From Holacanthus passer (Eukaryota; Chordata; Actinopteri; Pomacanthidae): a DNA stretch of 64,000 nt. Positions 1 through 12,253 of the stretch are shown piece by piece (position 1 is the first letter of the stretch; every line of letters begins with the position of its first letter). Location: assembly GCA_025331565.1 (NCBI GenBank), contig JAFREQ010000069.1, forward strand, positions 124,001 to 188,000. Direction: 5' to 3'. The translations under genes were made by a program, and so were the position numbers. The notes beneath the pieces are model-generated. The model had not been told where the DNA came from and made no database searches. It worked only from the letters and a program-made list of their open reading frames with translations.

Positions 1-304
1 AGATTAATTCTTTTTCTTCCTTGAGAAACAAACCAAATTTTGTGTTTATGTGCCATTGTTGGTAAACAAGTCATCCACCGGTATTTCCATTATCATTTCT
101 CTTGCCCTTCCCAACAGCACCCAAACCACAGCAACCGATTACTAACTTTTCTCAAGTATTGTAACTCTAATACAAAGTGTGACTTTCATATCTTCTTTTT
201 TAAAAAGGTTAGTCAGTTTTGTGTGGTTAAAGCAAGGTGAAGATTCACTTTTACAAAAGCGCCTTCACTGTTGTGGTGTTGCTTTATCTTCGTTTTGGTA
301 CTAG

Positions 305-3300
305 GCTACCCAGTGATGATCAAAGCATCTGCAGGTGGAGGAGGGAAAGGAATGAGGATTGCTTGGAATGACGAGGAGACCAGGTATTGTATTGTATTTG
401 TAAATCGGAATACAATGACTACTACTAAATACAGTCACTACTCTTGCAGGTTATTTTTGAACTTAAACTGTTTGAAATGCTTTAAAAGATATCACTGCTG
501 CTAAGCCAACAACTTCATTTTAAGCTATTTCTACTGTTAATACTTAATCTAGTAAATCATCTCTTTCAAATCCCTAAACTGCTGCTTTACTGTCTACTCA
601 TACTTCCAAGACTACTTCAACTACTCTCCTTTCCTACTGCTGTTATTATTAGAGATCCTGTTTCTACTTTAATTTTTTACTGTTACTGTGAACCAAAGGG
701 AAAACAGGTGTTTGTATTTGCTACCTTTATAGCTGCTCCAACTTTGGTGTTTATGTGTAATGTTACAGGGAAGGTTTCCGGTTCTCGTCCCAGGAAGCTG
801 CTTCCAGCTTTGGGGACGACAGGCTGCTCATTGAGAAGTACATAGACAACCCCAGACACATAGAGATACAGGTATAATATATATAAGTGTGTGTATGTGT
901 GCCATATACGTATGTATACTTTTATAACTCTTCACTTTTTTTCACCTTTCCTTATGTTGTAGCCTCATCCTTAAATTGTTTCAGTTCATTCGTACACTCA
1001 TCAGTCTACACTCAGTACCCCATAATGACAAAGCAAAAACAAGATTTTAGAACATTTTTGCAAATCTGTCATCATTATCACATTGACATTAAGTATTCAG
1101 ACCCTTCGCTATGACACTTGAAATTTGAAATCTTTGAGATGCTTGTTTACTTTGTTTAGAATTCACTTGTGGTAAATTGAATTGATTGGACATGATTTGG
1201 AAAGGCACACCCCTGTCAGTATATTGTCTCATACCTGACAATGCATATCAGAGCAAAAACCAAGCCATGAGGTCAAAGGAACTGTCTGCAGAGCTCAGAG
1301 AGGACAGGATTGTGTCGAGGTCCAGATCTGGGGAAGGCTATTTAAAACGTCTTCTGCATTGAAGGTTCCCAGGAGCACAGTGGCCTTCATAATTCTCAAA
1401 TGGAAGATGTTTGGAACAACAGGACTCTTCCTAGATCTGGTCACCTGGCCAAACTGAGCAACTGGGGGAGAAGGGCCTTGGTAAGAGAGGTGACCAAGAA
1501 CCTGAAAGTCACTCTGGCTGAGCACCAGAGATCCTGTGTGGAGATGGGAAAACCTTCCAGAAGGCGGGGGCCTCTCCTCAGTGAAAGACATCATGCTGTG
1601 GGAGTGTTTTCAGTGGCAGGGACTGAGGGACTGGTGAGGCTTGAATGGAGCAAAGTACAGAGATATCCTTAATGAAGACCTGATTCATAGGACTCGGTAC
1701 CTCAGACTGGACCAAAGGTTCAGCTTCCAACAGGACAAATACCCTAAGCACACAGCCAAGACAACACAGGAGGGGCTTAGGGACAACTTGGGGAATGTCC
1801 TTGAGTGGCCCAGCTAGAGCCCTTGACCTTAATGGAACATCTGGCTGTCCACTGACACTCCCCATCTAACCTGACAGACCTGGAGAGGATCTGCAGAAAA
1901 GGACACAAACATCCAAATCGAGGTGTGCAAAGCTCGTTGTGTCATATGCAAGGAGACTACAGTAGCTGCCAAAGGTGCCTCAACTAAGTGCTGAGTGAAG
2001 GGTCTGAATACTTGCGTCACTGTGATTTTTTTCTTAGTTTTTATTATTAATGAGAGAATTCCAGTGAAAACTGGTGTAATTTATTGTCTGCTCAGTGTGT
2101 GTGTGATTGGGACATGTAGTTTCAATTGTTACACTTCATGTCAATAATGGATTATTGGAAACATTAGCTGTTTCAAAAGGCAGCTACTGCAACACAAAAG
2201 CACAAAGATGAAAATCAAAATGAACTTCTGTTGCCTCTCAATCACTAGAGACAACCAGAGAATACTGTGTGCTTCTCGTAGGTGCTGGCTGATAAACATG
2301 GAAATGCTCTGTGGCTGAATGAAAGGGAGTGCTCCATCCAGAGGAGGAACCAGAAGGTTGTGGAAGAGGCTCCTAGGTTAGTGAGAAACTCTGTCTGCTC
2401 TTGGTGTTTTGTTTTGTTTTTTGTTTTAAATCTACATGGGCAAATGCGACCAACTTGCTTTTTGCACAAGGTCGAACAGTTGTAATATAGACTGCATCTG
2501 CAGCAACAACAGGTAACTGACTTTTATGAGGTGGAAATTTAGACTGGAGGCAAGATAGATGGTAGATATGATCTTCATCTCAAGGTTCAATGTGTCACCT
2601 CATCATCTGTACTGTACTGCCTAGTAAAAAGTGTGACATTCATGTGGCATTCATGCTTTTTAGCAGTGTAGTTACACCAGAGTTGCAGCCTTACACCACA
2701 TTACTGCTGACTTTAATGTGAAATATTGTACTTTGCTTCACTTGACCAGCTTAACCAAAATCACAGACATATGCAGACATAATATATTTTGTGTTTCCCA
2801 TGATGAAACAGAATTAAAATATGAATTATTGTCACATCACATCATGTTTGTAATAGTAAGCTGATGCTGTAAAAGACCGATTGTACATCATGGCAGAGTC
2901 GACCAGCCACCCATACAATAATCAGCACTAAAGAGATGAGGACTCTGAATTCTTAGATTTATGACTTTTTGGTATGGATCTAAAAAAAGATGGGTTTGTT
3001 AAATCTCAAGCAGTGGGATATATTTCTGCTCCCCATGCACAGCACTGAGGTGAGTCTGAATGTCTAATGTTGTGTTTTCTGCAGTACTTTCCTCGACACG
3101 GTGACACGGCGGGCGATGGGTGAGCAGGCGGTGCAGCTGGCCAAGGCTGTGCAGTACTCCTCTGCCGGCACGGTGGAGTTCCTGGTGGATTCGAAGAAGA
3201 ACTTTTACTTCTTGGAGATGAACACACGACTACAGGTGGGTGTGTGTGGATGTGGGTGGCAGTTGGGTTTTTTTTTTCCTTATTGATTGCTTATTCTTTT

Positions 3301-6300
3301 TCCTTTTTTTTCACTTGGACCCATTGGGGAACAAGAGACCATTTTTCATTTGTGTCAAGTGTGGGATAGAAGAAATCTACAAGGAAAAAAAAGCATTAAA
3401 TGCCAAGAAGAGGTAAATAAATGAATAGGATGCGTCACAGCACAAAGGAAGCAGTACATTTACTGTCTTTAGATTAATCACACTCATAATGAAACTACCA
3501 ACAGTCAGCAGAATAACAAGCTGCAGTATCTGTTGTAATAAGGCTGAAGCATCTGAAAGCAGAGTGTTGAGTTTGTGTTAAATGAAGGAACCTGCAGCTG
3601 AAGCCATTCTGCAGAGTTCTACACCTCCTAGTGGGACATTGGGCCAGGTCAAATCAAGCTCTGTTTAGAAGAACTACTCAAACAATCAACAAATACAAAT
3701 CTAATAGCCAGTAGAGTTATGGCCTAACTGTCTGCTATGAAGCGTGTCTCACAGTAAACATAATACATTAAATAAACTGCGTAATATATAGTGTAAAGTG
3801 GTCACCTTTGTTGGACAGTTAACAATGAAGCTCGGAGGGTTAGTTTTGACTATTTCTAACCATCTAAGATGCTGCTGAAATACCTGGAAAAAGCCGGTAT
3901 GGGTCTCTAGAGTGTTCATCATTTTATTCATTCATCATACCACTAGTTGCTGTCAGAAACCTGTATCTTGTCTGTTTAACATTTGGCCACAGGTGGAACA
4001 TCCAATTACTGAGTGTATCACTGGCCTGGACCTGGTGGAGCAGATGATCAGGGTTGCCAAAGGTTACCAACTGCAGCACAAACAAGAAGATATCCCCATC
4101 AACGGCTGGGCGTTTGAGAGTCGTGTCTATGCTGAGGTGTGTGTTGTGTGTTGTGTGTTGTGTGTTGCGTGTGTGGGTGGGTGTGTGTGTGTGTGAGAGA
4201 GAGGGGTATATGGAATAGAAATGAACTGAACCCAATGATCAAACCCAGACCAAAACATGCAAAGCCTGACCACAACCAGTCATATAAAGAGCCTTCCTTA
4301 AAGACGAGTTAAAGTTGTTGTTTAAAGGGCTCCTGTAGGGCTCACATGCAGTGTTGGTGATAAGTCTTCATAGAATCATTATAGAATATATGAAAATGAC
4401 TAGTTGTCTTTAACCTTGTGCTGTTGCAAACATAGTAAGCTAAAAAGGACAGGACAAGCGATATCAAATTGTTCCTATCACACTATGCAGATGTGGTTAT
4501 ATTTTTCTGGGACCTAAATTTTCCTTAAGACAAATGCTGCTCAGCAAACAATGTCCCTCCAAACAACTTGTTTTAGGGTTTCCTCCAGGAAACTGACTAG
4601 TGGAGGTGGTGGTTTTCCTCACAAATTCCCACCTGATTGTGACTCATGCTGTCGTTTATGGTCACTTTTCCCAAATTGTTTAAAAAAAAAAAATCCGTAT
4701 ACATTACAACATGCTGCTATATTGAATTATGACTGTGAAGTGAACACAGTGATTGATCAGCCATTGTCCCCTGCAAGAGTGTGCAAAAAAATAAACTGTA
4801 TATCTTGCTTCTGACTATGTAGTTTGCTGTGACAGTTAAGTAGGTGGAGGAGTAGGTATTTCAACTTGAAACGTGAACCTTTGGTGCTGTGGTGAGCGGA
4901 ACCTGTTTCTCTGTTGTTTGCCCCATTAGGATCCTTACAAGTCGTTTGGTCTTCCCTCCATTGGACGGCTGTCTCAATACCAAGAGCCACTCAACCTCAG
5001 CAATGTAAGTGTGTGTGAGACATGAGTCTGAAATGTTTGCGTAACATACAACCACATCATCAGACTACATAAGCTGCATCACAGAGGAGCATTCAGTCCT
5101 CACTCAGATACTATAGTTTATAACTTTAATTATATTCTCCACACACAATCCACTCAGTGATTGGCAAGTGTCCTGCAAGTATCAACCTCTTCTCATCTGC
5201 TCCTCACACTGTCAGGTCCGTGTAGACAGCGGAATCCAGGAGGGAAGTGATATCAGCATCTACTACGATCCCATGATCTCTAAGGTCAGTGATACATTCA
5301 ATATAGAACGGTTTTGTAAATGATATGATTCTTAGGTCACATGGTCACAACAAGAAAGTTAATTACAAAATGGCACCATTCCACAAGGGTTTGTGTTTCT
5401 GCAATAATTTCCTCTGGCATCTGTTTGTAGTTGGTTACCTATGGAGCCACGCGAGCTGAAGCCCTTGCCAAGATGGAGGACGCTCTGGATAACTATGTCA
5501 TCAGAGGTACACCAACAGATTTTCAGTGAAGGCCAGCTCACATACAATCACTTTTTCAATAGATTTTTTCTTTCTGTAATGAACTTTTGTATCACCTCAG
5601 GTGTGACCCACAACATTCCCCTCCTGCGGGAAATCATCACCCACCCTCGTTTTATCTCTGGTGACATCAGTACCAACTTCCTGCCAGAGGTTTACCCAGA
5701 CGGCTTCAAAGGTCACCAGCTGGATGTGAAGAAACGCAGGGAGCTGTTGGCTTCGGCAGCAGGGCTCTTCATCACTGCTCAGCTCCGTTCACAGAAGGTC
5801 CTGGGCAGGCTGAGGTGAGGACGCCACCAAGCGTGATGTCGGGGGGGCTACAAGGGTCTAGTTTGCTACAGACCATCCTGACCATCAAATAAACACTTTC
5901 TGAAAAATGCAGTGCATACATAGAGCTCAGCAGAGAGGGGCACGATTTTATGATTATTGACATGGTGGAAACTAAAATGAAGCTTAAAAAAAAAACAACC
6001 GTCGTTGAGCACAAACGACTGACCAGCTTCTGCATGGTGCCTGTTGCAGGGCTCAACACTTTACAGGCATTTTTTGGATAACAGTGTATCTATTTTTTAA
6101 CGTTAAGTATAGGGCATACACGAGATGCAGGAGCAAGCTGATTTACATAAGAGATTACACTATATTGGGGCACAACAAAGGACAGGAATGTATTGTGCTT
6201 CACTGCAATCTTTGTAGACGCTGCTTGTTCTTGTGAGGCGTTGCAAGTACGGTCACAGATGCTCGATATACATGGCAAAATACATGTTCATGGTAGCAGA

Positions 6301-9300
6301 AGACATGAAATGTTAATTAAATACACATCTGGCACATTGAAATAAAAGTAGCTTATTGACTTTGGCACACCTGATTTTTCACGAGCAACTTTCTCCAAAT
6401 ACTGGATGTCCTGATTCAGAATTATTAAGCTTATAACCTTAAATTATTGATATGTTCTAAATAAAAGTTTACCTGAATGTGACTCCTGAAATTGGCAAAA
6501 AGTTGAAGAATTCAGGGTTTTGGGAATCACAATAACTCCACAAGAAGAAGCTCGGATACTTTGGCCCCTGATACTATGAAATGATCCGTGTCTGTGTTGC
6601 AGGGTGTCCTCCACCCCCGTGGAATGTAGCCACTGGGAGCTGTGTGCGGAGCTCGGGGAGGGGTGCCACTCTATGGAGGTCACCAAATCAGGAAATGTTT
6701 TTACTGTGAGTATTTGAGTGAGTATGCAGAACCAAAAATCTCAAATTGAGATTCATCAGATCCAAATTTCCCTGTTGTGGGACAAATAAAGGAATCTCAT
6801 CTTATTTGAGAACCCTTCAGTAGTGGCTTCTTTGTGGCAATTCAACCATGAAAACCTCATTCCCACAGTCTCCTCTGAACAGTTGATGTTGAGATGTGTC
6901 TGCTACTTGAACTCTGTGAATTCAATTTCAAGTCAGTTTTATTTGTATAGCACCAAATCACAACAAAACTTTACATACAGAGCAGGTCTAGACCATACTC
7001 TTTATAATATTACTTATAGAGACCCAACAGTTCCCATCATGAGCAAGAACTTGGTGACAGTGGTGAGGAAAAACTTCCTTTTAACAGACATGAAAACCTC
7101 GGAACAGAACCAAGCTCAGTGATGGACAGACATCTGCTGCAACCATGAAGCATTTATATGGGCTCTAATCTGAGGTACCGTTAATTGGACATTTTTAAAG
7201 TTTCAAAAGTTCTTGAAATTTTCCAGATTGATTGACCTACTTGTCTTAAAGTAATGATGGTTGTCTCTCTCCTTAGCTGAGCAGGTCTTGCCATAATATG
7301 GATCACTACACGAGGGCTGTTATACCAACACTACCTTGGCACAACATGATGGTCTCAAATGCATTAATATGGCAAAAACATCCACTAATTATCTTTTGAT
7401 AAGGCACACCTATTAAATAAAAACCATTCCAGGTGACTAACTTATGAAGTTGGTTGAGAGAATGTCAGTAGTATTCAAAGCTGTCATCAAGCAAACAGTG
7501 GCTACTTTGAACAATCTAAAATATGAAACATATTCTGGTTTGTTTAACACTTTTTTGTTTACTACATTTTCCACATGTGTTATTTCATAGTTTTGATGTC
7601 TTCAATATAAATCTGAAGTGCAGAGATAATGAAAAACCAGAGATCAGTCAGCAGGGAATGGTTTCAACTCAAGAATAGGATGTCCCTGTCGCTTGGTGTG
7701 TCTGAACCAGGTATCAGGACACAAGAACAGAATAATCTGTGTTTGTCTCTGTAGGTGGAGGTGGATGGAGGAAAGGTGGAAGTTAGTGGAGAGTGGAACT
7801 TGGCCTCCCCACTGCTGCCACTCACCATCAACGGTGCACAGAGGATGCTGCAGGTAACACACACACACACACATATATAGGTCAATTAAAGCTCAATTAT
7901 TTAGACTACACATATGATACAGATATTTTATGATCTAATATTATCATTTTATGTTTTTAGTGTCTGTCCAGAGATGCTTCAGGAAAGATCGTCCTGCAGT
8001 ACCTGGGCACATCGGTAAGGTTGCATGTGTGCACTGAATTGTAATTCCATAATCACACACGTGCTGCTGTTTCCAGTCCTCATGCTATCTAAGCAGTCTG
8101 TAGTGCAGAGTATAATGTAAGCTCCCACAATGAAAGGAAATGTGTCTTTTTTTACCTCAACCAGCGGCATCAATGTAGGTCATTGGATAACAGGGGTCCA
8201 ACAGGGTTCAAAGAGAAAGTTAGCAAGTGTTGTATACATTACCAACAGCTATCACATTAAGATAAGGTTGTTTGTTGTTGAAATGTGTCATTTAATAATT
8301 CTTTCAATTACTTGATTTCAAAACTGATTTCTAACGTGACTTTAAAATGGCACTTATAAATAGTCCTTTTTAAATTACAAATTTCCCCTGCTTTATTCCA
8401 GTGAATATCAGACATGAGCCAACAAGCAGTGGGAAATATTTATATGCAAGACTTTATACAACCTTTTAATGCATAGTAGTATTTTTACGTATTAGAACTT
8501 TTTTTATCTAGAACTATTTTTTTAATGAAATGAGTTGTACATGTGGACATGTATGACAGGTTTGTTCATTCCTTGCTCTTTCCTCAACTTCATACTACTT
8601 GCACTTCATATTGTTATTTATATTATTTTTTCTTAGCGTGTAGCTCTAAAGAAATTCTGTTGTCATGTGTGCTGAGTATTTGAAAGAATGGCAATAAATT
8701 AAATTTAGAAAATTAGATAATTGTGCCTTGTAGTTCCCAAGACATGTAAACGGACTTTGCTGTGTAAAATCTGTGGAGTTCCCCTTTAAGTAGTGACAGT
8801 GCTCTTTATTTTATCAGGAACCATTTCTGCTTGATCATATTGCAATAGGAGACAGCTCCTTCCTTTGTTTCTCACACTGTGTGTTTTTATGCAGTTTAAG
8901 GTTCGCGTTCTATCCAAGTTGGCGGCAGAGTTGAACTCCTACATGCCTGAGAAAGTTCCAGAGGACACCAGCAGCATCTTGCGTTCACCGATGCCGGGCA
9001 CAGTGGTGGCTGTGTCCGTCAAGCCTGGAGATACGGTAACACATCCCAAAATACCTATGGTTTTGAAGTGGCATTTTCAGGTGTCCCTGTACTCTATGTA
9101 GTGCATGGGTTGCAGTGCATACATTTGCTGGTAGCCCTCTCGGTCAGTCCAAGGTCAAGCTGAATGAGCAGTGACTGACAGCTGTGACTGTGACTAACAG
9201 CTAAAGGATATTGGTTGAGGTACCACAATCTTTGTCAGCATCTTCCCTATGTTTGGGATAAGAGGTCTTAAAGCTCTTCTCCTATTCCCTCCCCCTTTTC

Positions 9301-9935
9301 AGTGATGTTTTCCTGTCCTGAGGGTCAAGCTGTGAACATTATAGACTGAACTCTGACACTTTTAAGCCATTATTCTTACTCACTTTGGTCATGGTGTGTC
9401 TGTGTGTGTAGGTTGCAGAGGGTCAGGAGATCTGTGTGATTGAAGCCATGAAGATGCAGAACAGTTTGACTGCTGCCAAACAAGCAAAGGTAACAATATG
9501 AAATACTGGCAGTGGAGCTACTGTTATTATGGTCAGTAACTTACATTATCTAGTTTATAGATTTTAATGCATGTGTTGCTAAATCAGCAGATGAGATCCG
9601 TGCATCCCTACTAATGGGTGCAGCACTCAATTGGCTGGTGCAGTTATTGGAAGTAAATTAATGATTAATGATGGAGGTAGATTAGACACATTTATTTAAC
9701 TGAAACAAGTAAAGAAATGAAGCATAGTCTTTCAGTTTATGACCTTTATGAACTATAAATGGATATACTGTATTAGCTGGGAAAGTTTTCACATATTGGA
9801 TTTCAACTTCAACATAACTGTGTGTTTGTGTGTGTGTGTGTGTCCTCATGTCCTCCTGCCCTCCAGGTTAAGAATGTCCACTGTAAGCCAGGGGAGACGG
9901 TGGGAGAGGGAGACCTGCTGGTAGAGCTTGAATAA
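305..9935 (+). CDS. pcca: Propionyl-CoA carboxylase alpha subunit, 3' 15 exons (5'-truncated by window)
   Basis: Biotin-dependent mitochondrial matrix enzyme subunit. With PCCB it carboxylates propionyl-CoA to methylmalonyl-CoA. Exons: 305-383, 769-871, 2282-2376, 3085-3235, 3993-4136, 4930-5004, 5216-5284, 5431-5506, 5601-5814, 6603-6705, 7755-7853, 7961-8014, 8895-9035, 9412-9489, 9867-9935 (TAA at 9933). They sum to 1550 bp. With one base carried over from the preceding exon, this gives exactly 516 codons plus stop, against about 730 residues for the full protein, so roughly the N-terminal 210 residues lie left of the window. Visible motifs are the ATP-grasp glycine loop GGGGKGM (fragment residues 11-17), EMNTRLQVEHPITE of the biotin carboxylase active site (split across exons 4 and 5), and the biotin site EAMKMQNS, with the biotinyl lysine at residue 482 (codon 9451-9453), 34 residues before the C-terminus as in human. 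All introns are GT-AG. No break or frameshift was seen. Confidence 0.97.
995..2050 (+). mobile_element. Degenerate Tc1/mariner-type transposon with internal deletion
   Basis: The block starts after a TA at 993-994 with a Tc1-type terminal sequence (CTCAGTACCCCATAATGAC) and runs in + orientation through recognisable transposase DNA. The reading 1400-1560 (SGHLAKLSNWGRRALVREVT) corresponds to the N-terminal DNA-binding helix-turn-helix part. Near 1565-1590 the sequence jumps to the end of the catalytic region (CATCATGCTGTGGGAGTGTT), so most of the DDE core is missing. The later text (CACAGCCAAGACAACACAGG and onward) is frameshifted. The 3' inverted terminal repeat is lost. It lies in a pcca intron and cannot be autonomous. 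The family is assigned from recalled fish Tc1 sequence. Confidence 0.88.
4137..4205 (+). repeat. TG-rich microsatellite directly after a pcca splice donor
   Basis: Imperfect GTGTGTTGTGT units pass into (TG)n and GAGAGA. The repeat begins at the donor GT of the exon ending at 4136, so the donor is itself the first repeat unit. Confidence 0.85.
6763..6808 (+). repeat. LINE-type 3' tail
   Basis: The sequence AATTTCCCTGTTGTGGGACAAATAAAGG followed by a TCTTATT-type tail matches the 3' end of common fish non-LTR retrotransposons. Two close relatives occur at 38330-38372 and 47820-47870, all in + orientation. Confidence 0.6.
6921..7145 (+). repeat. High-copy fish interspersed repeat (unclassified)
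   Basis: The block begins with TTTTATTTGTATAGCACCAA, continues through CCCATCATGAGCAAGAACTT and ends with CATCTGCTGCAACC. I recognise the order of these phrases from many percomorph introns, but I cannot name the family with certainty. It lies in a pcca intron. Confidence 0.55.
8560..8705 (+). repeat. Possible LINE/SINE 3' end
   Basis: The text running from CTTGCACTTCATATTGTTAT to TCTGTTGTCATGTGTG and a final GGCAATAAA resembles the 3' end of fish non-LTR elements. No reading frame is preserved. This is a weak assignment. Confidence 0.35.
9412..9935 (+). other. pcca: pcca biotinyl (BCCP) domain exons
   Basis: The last two exons hold the biotin carboxyl carrier fold. EGQEICVIEAMKMQNS contains the lysine that is biotinylated (codon 9451-9453). 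The second lobe is VKNVHCKPGETVGEGDLLVELE, directly followed by TAA at 9933. The acceptors of both exons are preceded by TG-rich runs (9395-9409 and 9825-9842), and the second also has a good pyrimidine tract. Confidence 0.93.
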
Positions 9936-10660
9936 AACACACCGTGGCCTTTGATGCAGACATCAGCACCAGGCTGAGCCTTACTCCTCTCTGTGTCCAC
10001 AGAGGAAGATCCACATTGGCAAACAGACTGGACAATAACAGATGCTTGATTTATCTTGCCAGTGGACCGCCCCCTCAGTGGCCCCCAGCAGAGTTTAGTT
10101 TCCCTGATGGTGACTCAGAGCTGAGTTGTATCAGCTGTGTTAATGTCTTCTCCACTTGTCAGACTCCTTTATGTTGTTTGGTTATTTGCCACTGTCTTGA
10201 AAAAGCCTCTTTCTGTTCTGCTTCTGTTTTGTGTGTTTTCTAGACCTGACTATTTGTATTTGTTCACCCACAAATCATAGTGTTCACATTTTGCCCCTGT
10301 CCTCTCTGGCCTTGCAGATCGTTTTGGTTTATGTGCCACGGTTTTGAGATATGTACATAGGAAATATCTGCCACCACTTCAGTGCAATGGAAGAACCTGG
10401 ACCTTTGGTTTATAAGCTGGTGTTGAGTTTTTCAAATGTGATTATTTTTTCATGATTTGTGAAAGAAAGTTGAATTGTTGTATTGAAGTGTAGGCAGAAA
10501 TCTCAAACACACACGTATCTCAAAACCTCATCTGAGAAACCTAAACAATGTCCATAGCTCGATAACACTCAAGGTAAGTAGGAAAAGTGTGTCTTGTAAT
10601 TTTATTGAACTGACAATTTAAAAAGACACCTATATACAATCAATAAAGTTATCACTCTTT
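9936..10660 (+). other. pcca: Probable pcca 3' untranslated region and poly(A) signal
   Basis: No coding potential follows the stop codon. A canonical AATAAA lies at 10642-10647, about 710 bases after the stop, and is the best poly(A) signal. A further AATAAA at 11383-11388 lies beyond a LINE fragment and is followed by a T run, so it may belong to the repeat. The true cleavage site cannot be fixed from sequence alone. Confidence 0.5.
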
Positions 10661-10964
10661 TCCATATACAGTAACTCTGTCTGACTACATCGAAACAACA
10701 GTTAGAATAAGAAGAAATGCTGCAATATGGACGATAGAGTGTATGTGGTGCTGGTGTGAAGAATGAATATCTCGTTGAACTCTCGTCAGGCTGTGACTGA
10801 CAGGACTTGAAGGACAGATAGGTGAGAAAGGAAAAGCCTGTAAAAAGTCAAGAAACAATGGTGAAGAGGTCTGCTCACTAGTTAATGCTGTGTGGTGTTT
10901 TCTTGATGTGCTATTCATTCATTCATTCATTCATATTGCACATGTACATGCAATGGTCCTCCTG

Positions 10965-11200
10965 TGGTCAGGGTTACGTGGATGCTTCAATGCGGCAGCA
11001 CGTCTGGTTTTGAACCAGCCAAAAACAACATGTCACACTGCTGTTCAGATCGCTCCACTGGCTGCTCGCATCAAATTCAAAACTCTGACACGTGCCTACA
11101 AAACTAAAACGGCTCCCTCCTACCTGAACCCGCTCATTCAGGTCTACACTCCCTCCCACTCACTACCCTCGGCCAACGAAAGGAGTCCCTCTCAGTCTTT
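10965..11200 (+). mobile_element. LINE reverse-transcriptase C-terminal fragment (L2/CR1/Rex-like)
   Basis: The + frame reads CFNAAARLVLNQPKT, then LAARIKFKTLTRAYK, APSYLNPLIQ and SLPSANER. This is the characteristic C-terminal pattern of fish non-LTR reverse transcriptases: N-A-A-R near the start, ARIKFKTL in the middle and PSYL-LI followed by a SLPS-type end. Only the last part of ORF2 remains. It is probably a 5'-truncated copy, possibly with its tail near 11380-11402 (AATAAAAG plus a T run). Confidence 0.75.
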
Positions 11201-12253
11201 AGATAATAAGATAGCAGCTGAGATATTGCAGTGGCTCTATATAAGTGTGCAGTTAGAAATACTGTATATGCATACAAAGGTGCAGACATAATGAGTAGCA
11301 GTGTGTTGCACTGTGAAGTTTGACTTAAGTTCAACTGTAATATATGTGCAACCATAATATTGTAGTGCTGATTAAGGTAACAATAAAAGTTTTTTTTTTT
11401 AAGCTATGTAAGATGTTGTGTCTTTGAAAACAATATGCTTTCCCTCAATTTTAATATTAATGATTAGATTAGATTCAACCTTATTGTGACAATAAGTCCT
11501 GGCTTCAGGTAGAAGGTGGCAGATGAGGTTGAGGTCAGGCCTTTGTACAGCCCAGTCACGTTTTTCCACACCAAGCTGGTAAAAGCATTTTTTAAGGGCC
11601 TCTCTCTATAGTATTACTGTATGTAATGTAGTATTAATATTTCCCTTCGTTGGAACGACAGGCCAGCCCAAAATGACACTAGAGTATGTATGCAGACATG
11701 CTATATATATGTGTCCAACAATAGCATGGTTGAAATTAAAAGCTCTTAGTAGAGTCAAGAAGGACTCCTACTGACTAACAATTCTTTACATATTGGAATT
11801 CATATTGCAATATTTTTTCTCTACTGGTACTCCTCCAGTGTCAGGAACTGGGCAGGGGAAATCTGTAGAATCCATACCATGCTCTGGTAAACGTTTCAAA
11901 GAATGGGACACCAAACCAACTGGACACAAGACATCAGCTTCTTCTCACACACCATCCCTCCCATCAACGTTTAAATGGATCATGTGATGTCCCAATAAAA
12001 CAACACCTGTGTAATAACCCTGTGGTAATAAAGAGTTTACCATTTAATTACAATGCATACCAATGAGGACTCAAATAAAGAGAGCAGAGAGGAAAGACTC
12101 AAGAACTCAAATGAGAGAAAAAAAAATCCAATTTAATTATTAGACCAATCTGATTAATAACACCAAAACCCTGACAAACCATAGTTTAAAACACATGAAT
12201 ATTAGAAGAAAGTTTCCATCATAATGAACAAGCATTCATTCACACCTTTCTCA

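Larger units (their letters stand above)
305..5506 (+). other. pcca: pcca biotin-carboxylase module exons
   Basis: The first eight exons in the window encode the C-terminal part of the biotin carboxylase domain. They run from the ATP-binding stretch VMIKASAGGGGKGM through ECSIQRRNQKVVEEAP, the catalytic EMNTRLQVEHPITE and the carboxylase C-terminal segment (DPYKSFGLPSIGRLSQYQEP) to DALDNYVIRG. Residues and exon phases match the vertebrate PCCA pattern. The larger introns here carry a Tc1 remnant (intron 872-2281) and otherwise unremarkable AT-rich DNA. Confidence 0.9.
5601..9035 (+). other. pcca: pcca BT (linker) domain exons
   Basis: Exons 9 to 13 of this window cover the end of the carboxylase domain (GVTHNIPLLREIITHPRF) and the less conserved BT domain that mediates alpha-beta contact. 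The part after the DVKKRRELLASAAGLF segment (exon end 5814, exons 6603-6705 and 7755-7853) differs most from the human protein, as expected for this domain. The stretch EVDGGKVEVSGEWNLASPLL is recognisable. The module ends with SSILRSPMPGTVVAVSVKPG, the start of the biotinyl domain. Confidence 0.85.
384..9866 (+). other. pcca introns: remaining content
   Basis: Apart from the Tc1 remnant, the unclassified repeat, the LINE tails and the TG microsatellite listed separately, I see only AT-rich non-coding DNA in the longer introns (384-768, 2377-3084, 3236-3992, 4137-4929, 5815-6602, 6706-7754, 8015-8894, 9036-9411). No tRNA, small RNA or nested gene was recognised. Bases 1-304 are the end of the intron preceding the first visible exon. 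Confidence 0.6.

Noticed and set aside
1295..2020. Minus-strand frames across the Tc1 region as genes
   Set aside because: They are antisense to transposase remnants and carry no domain.
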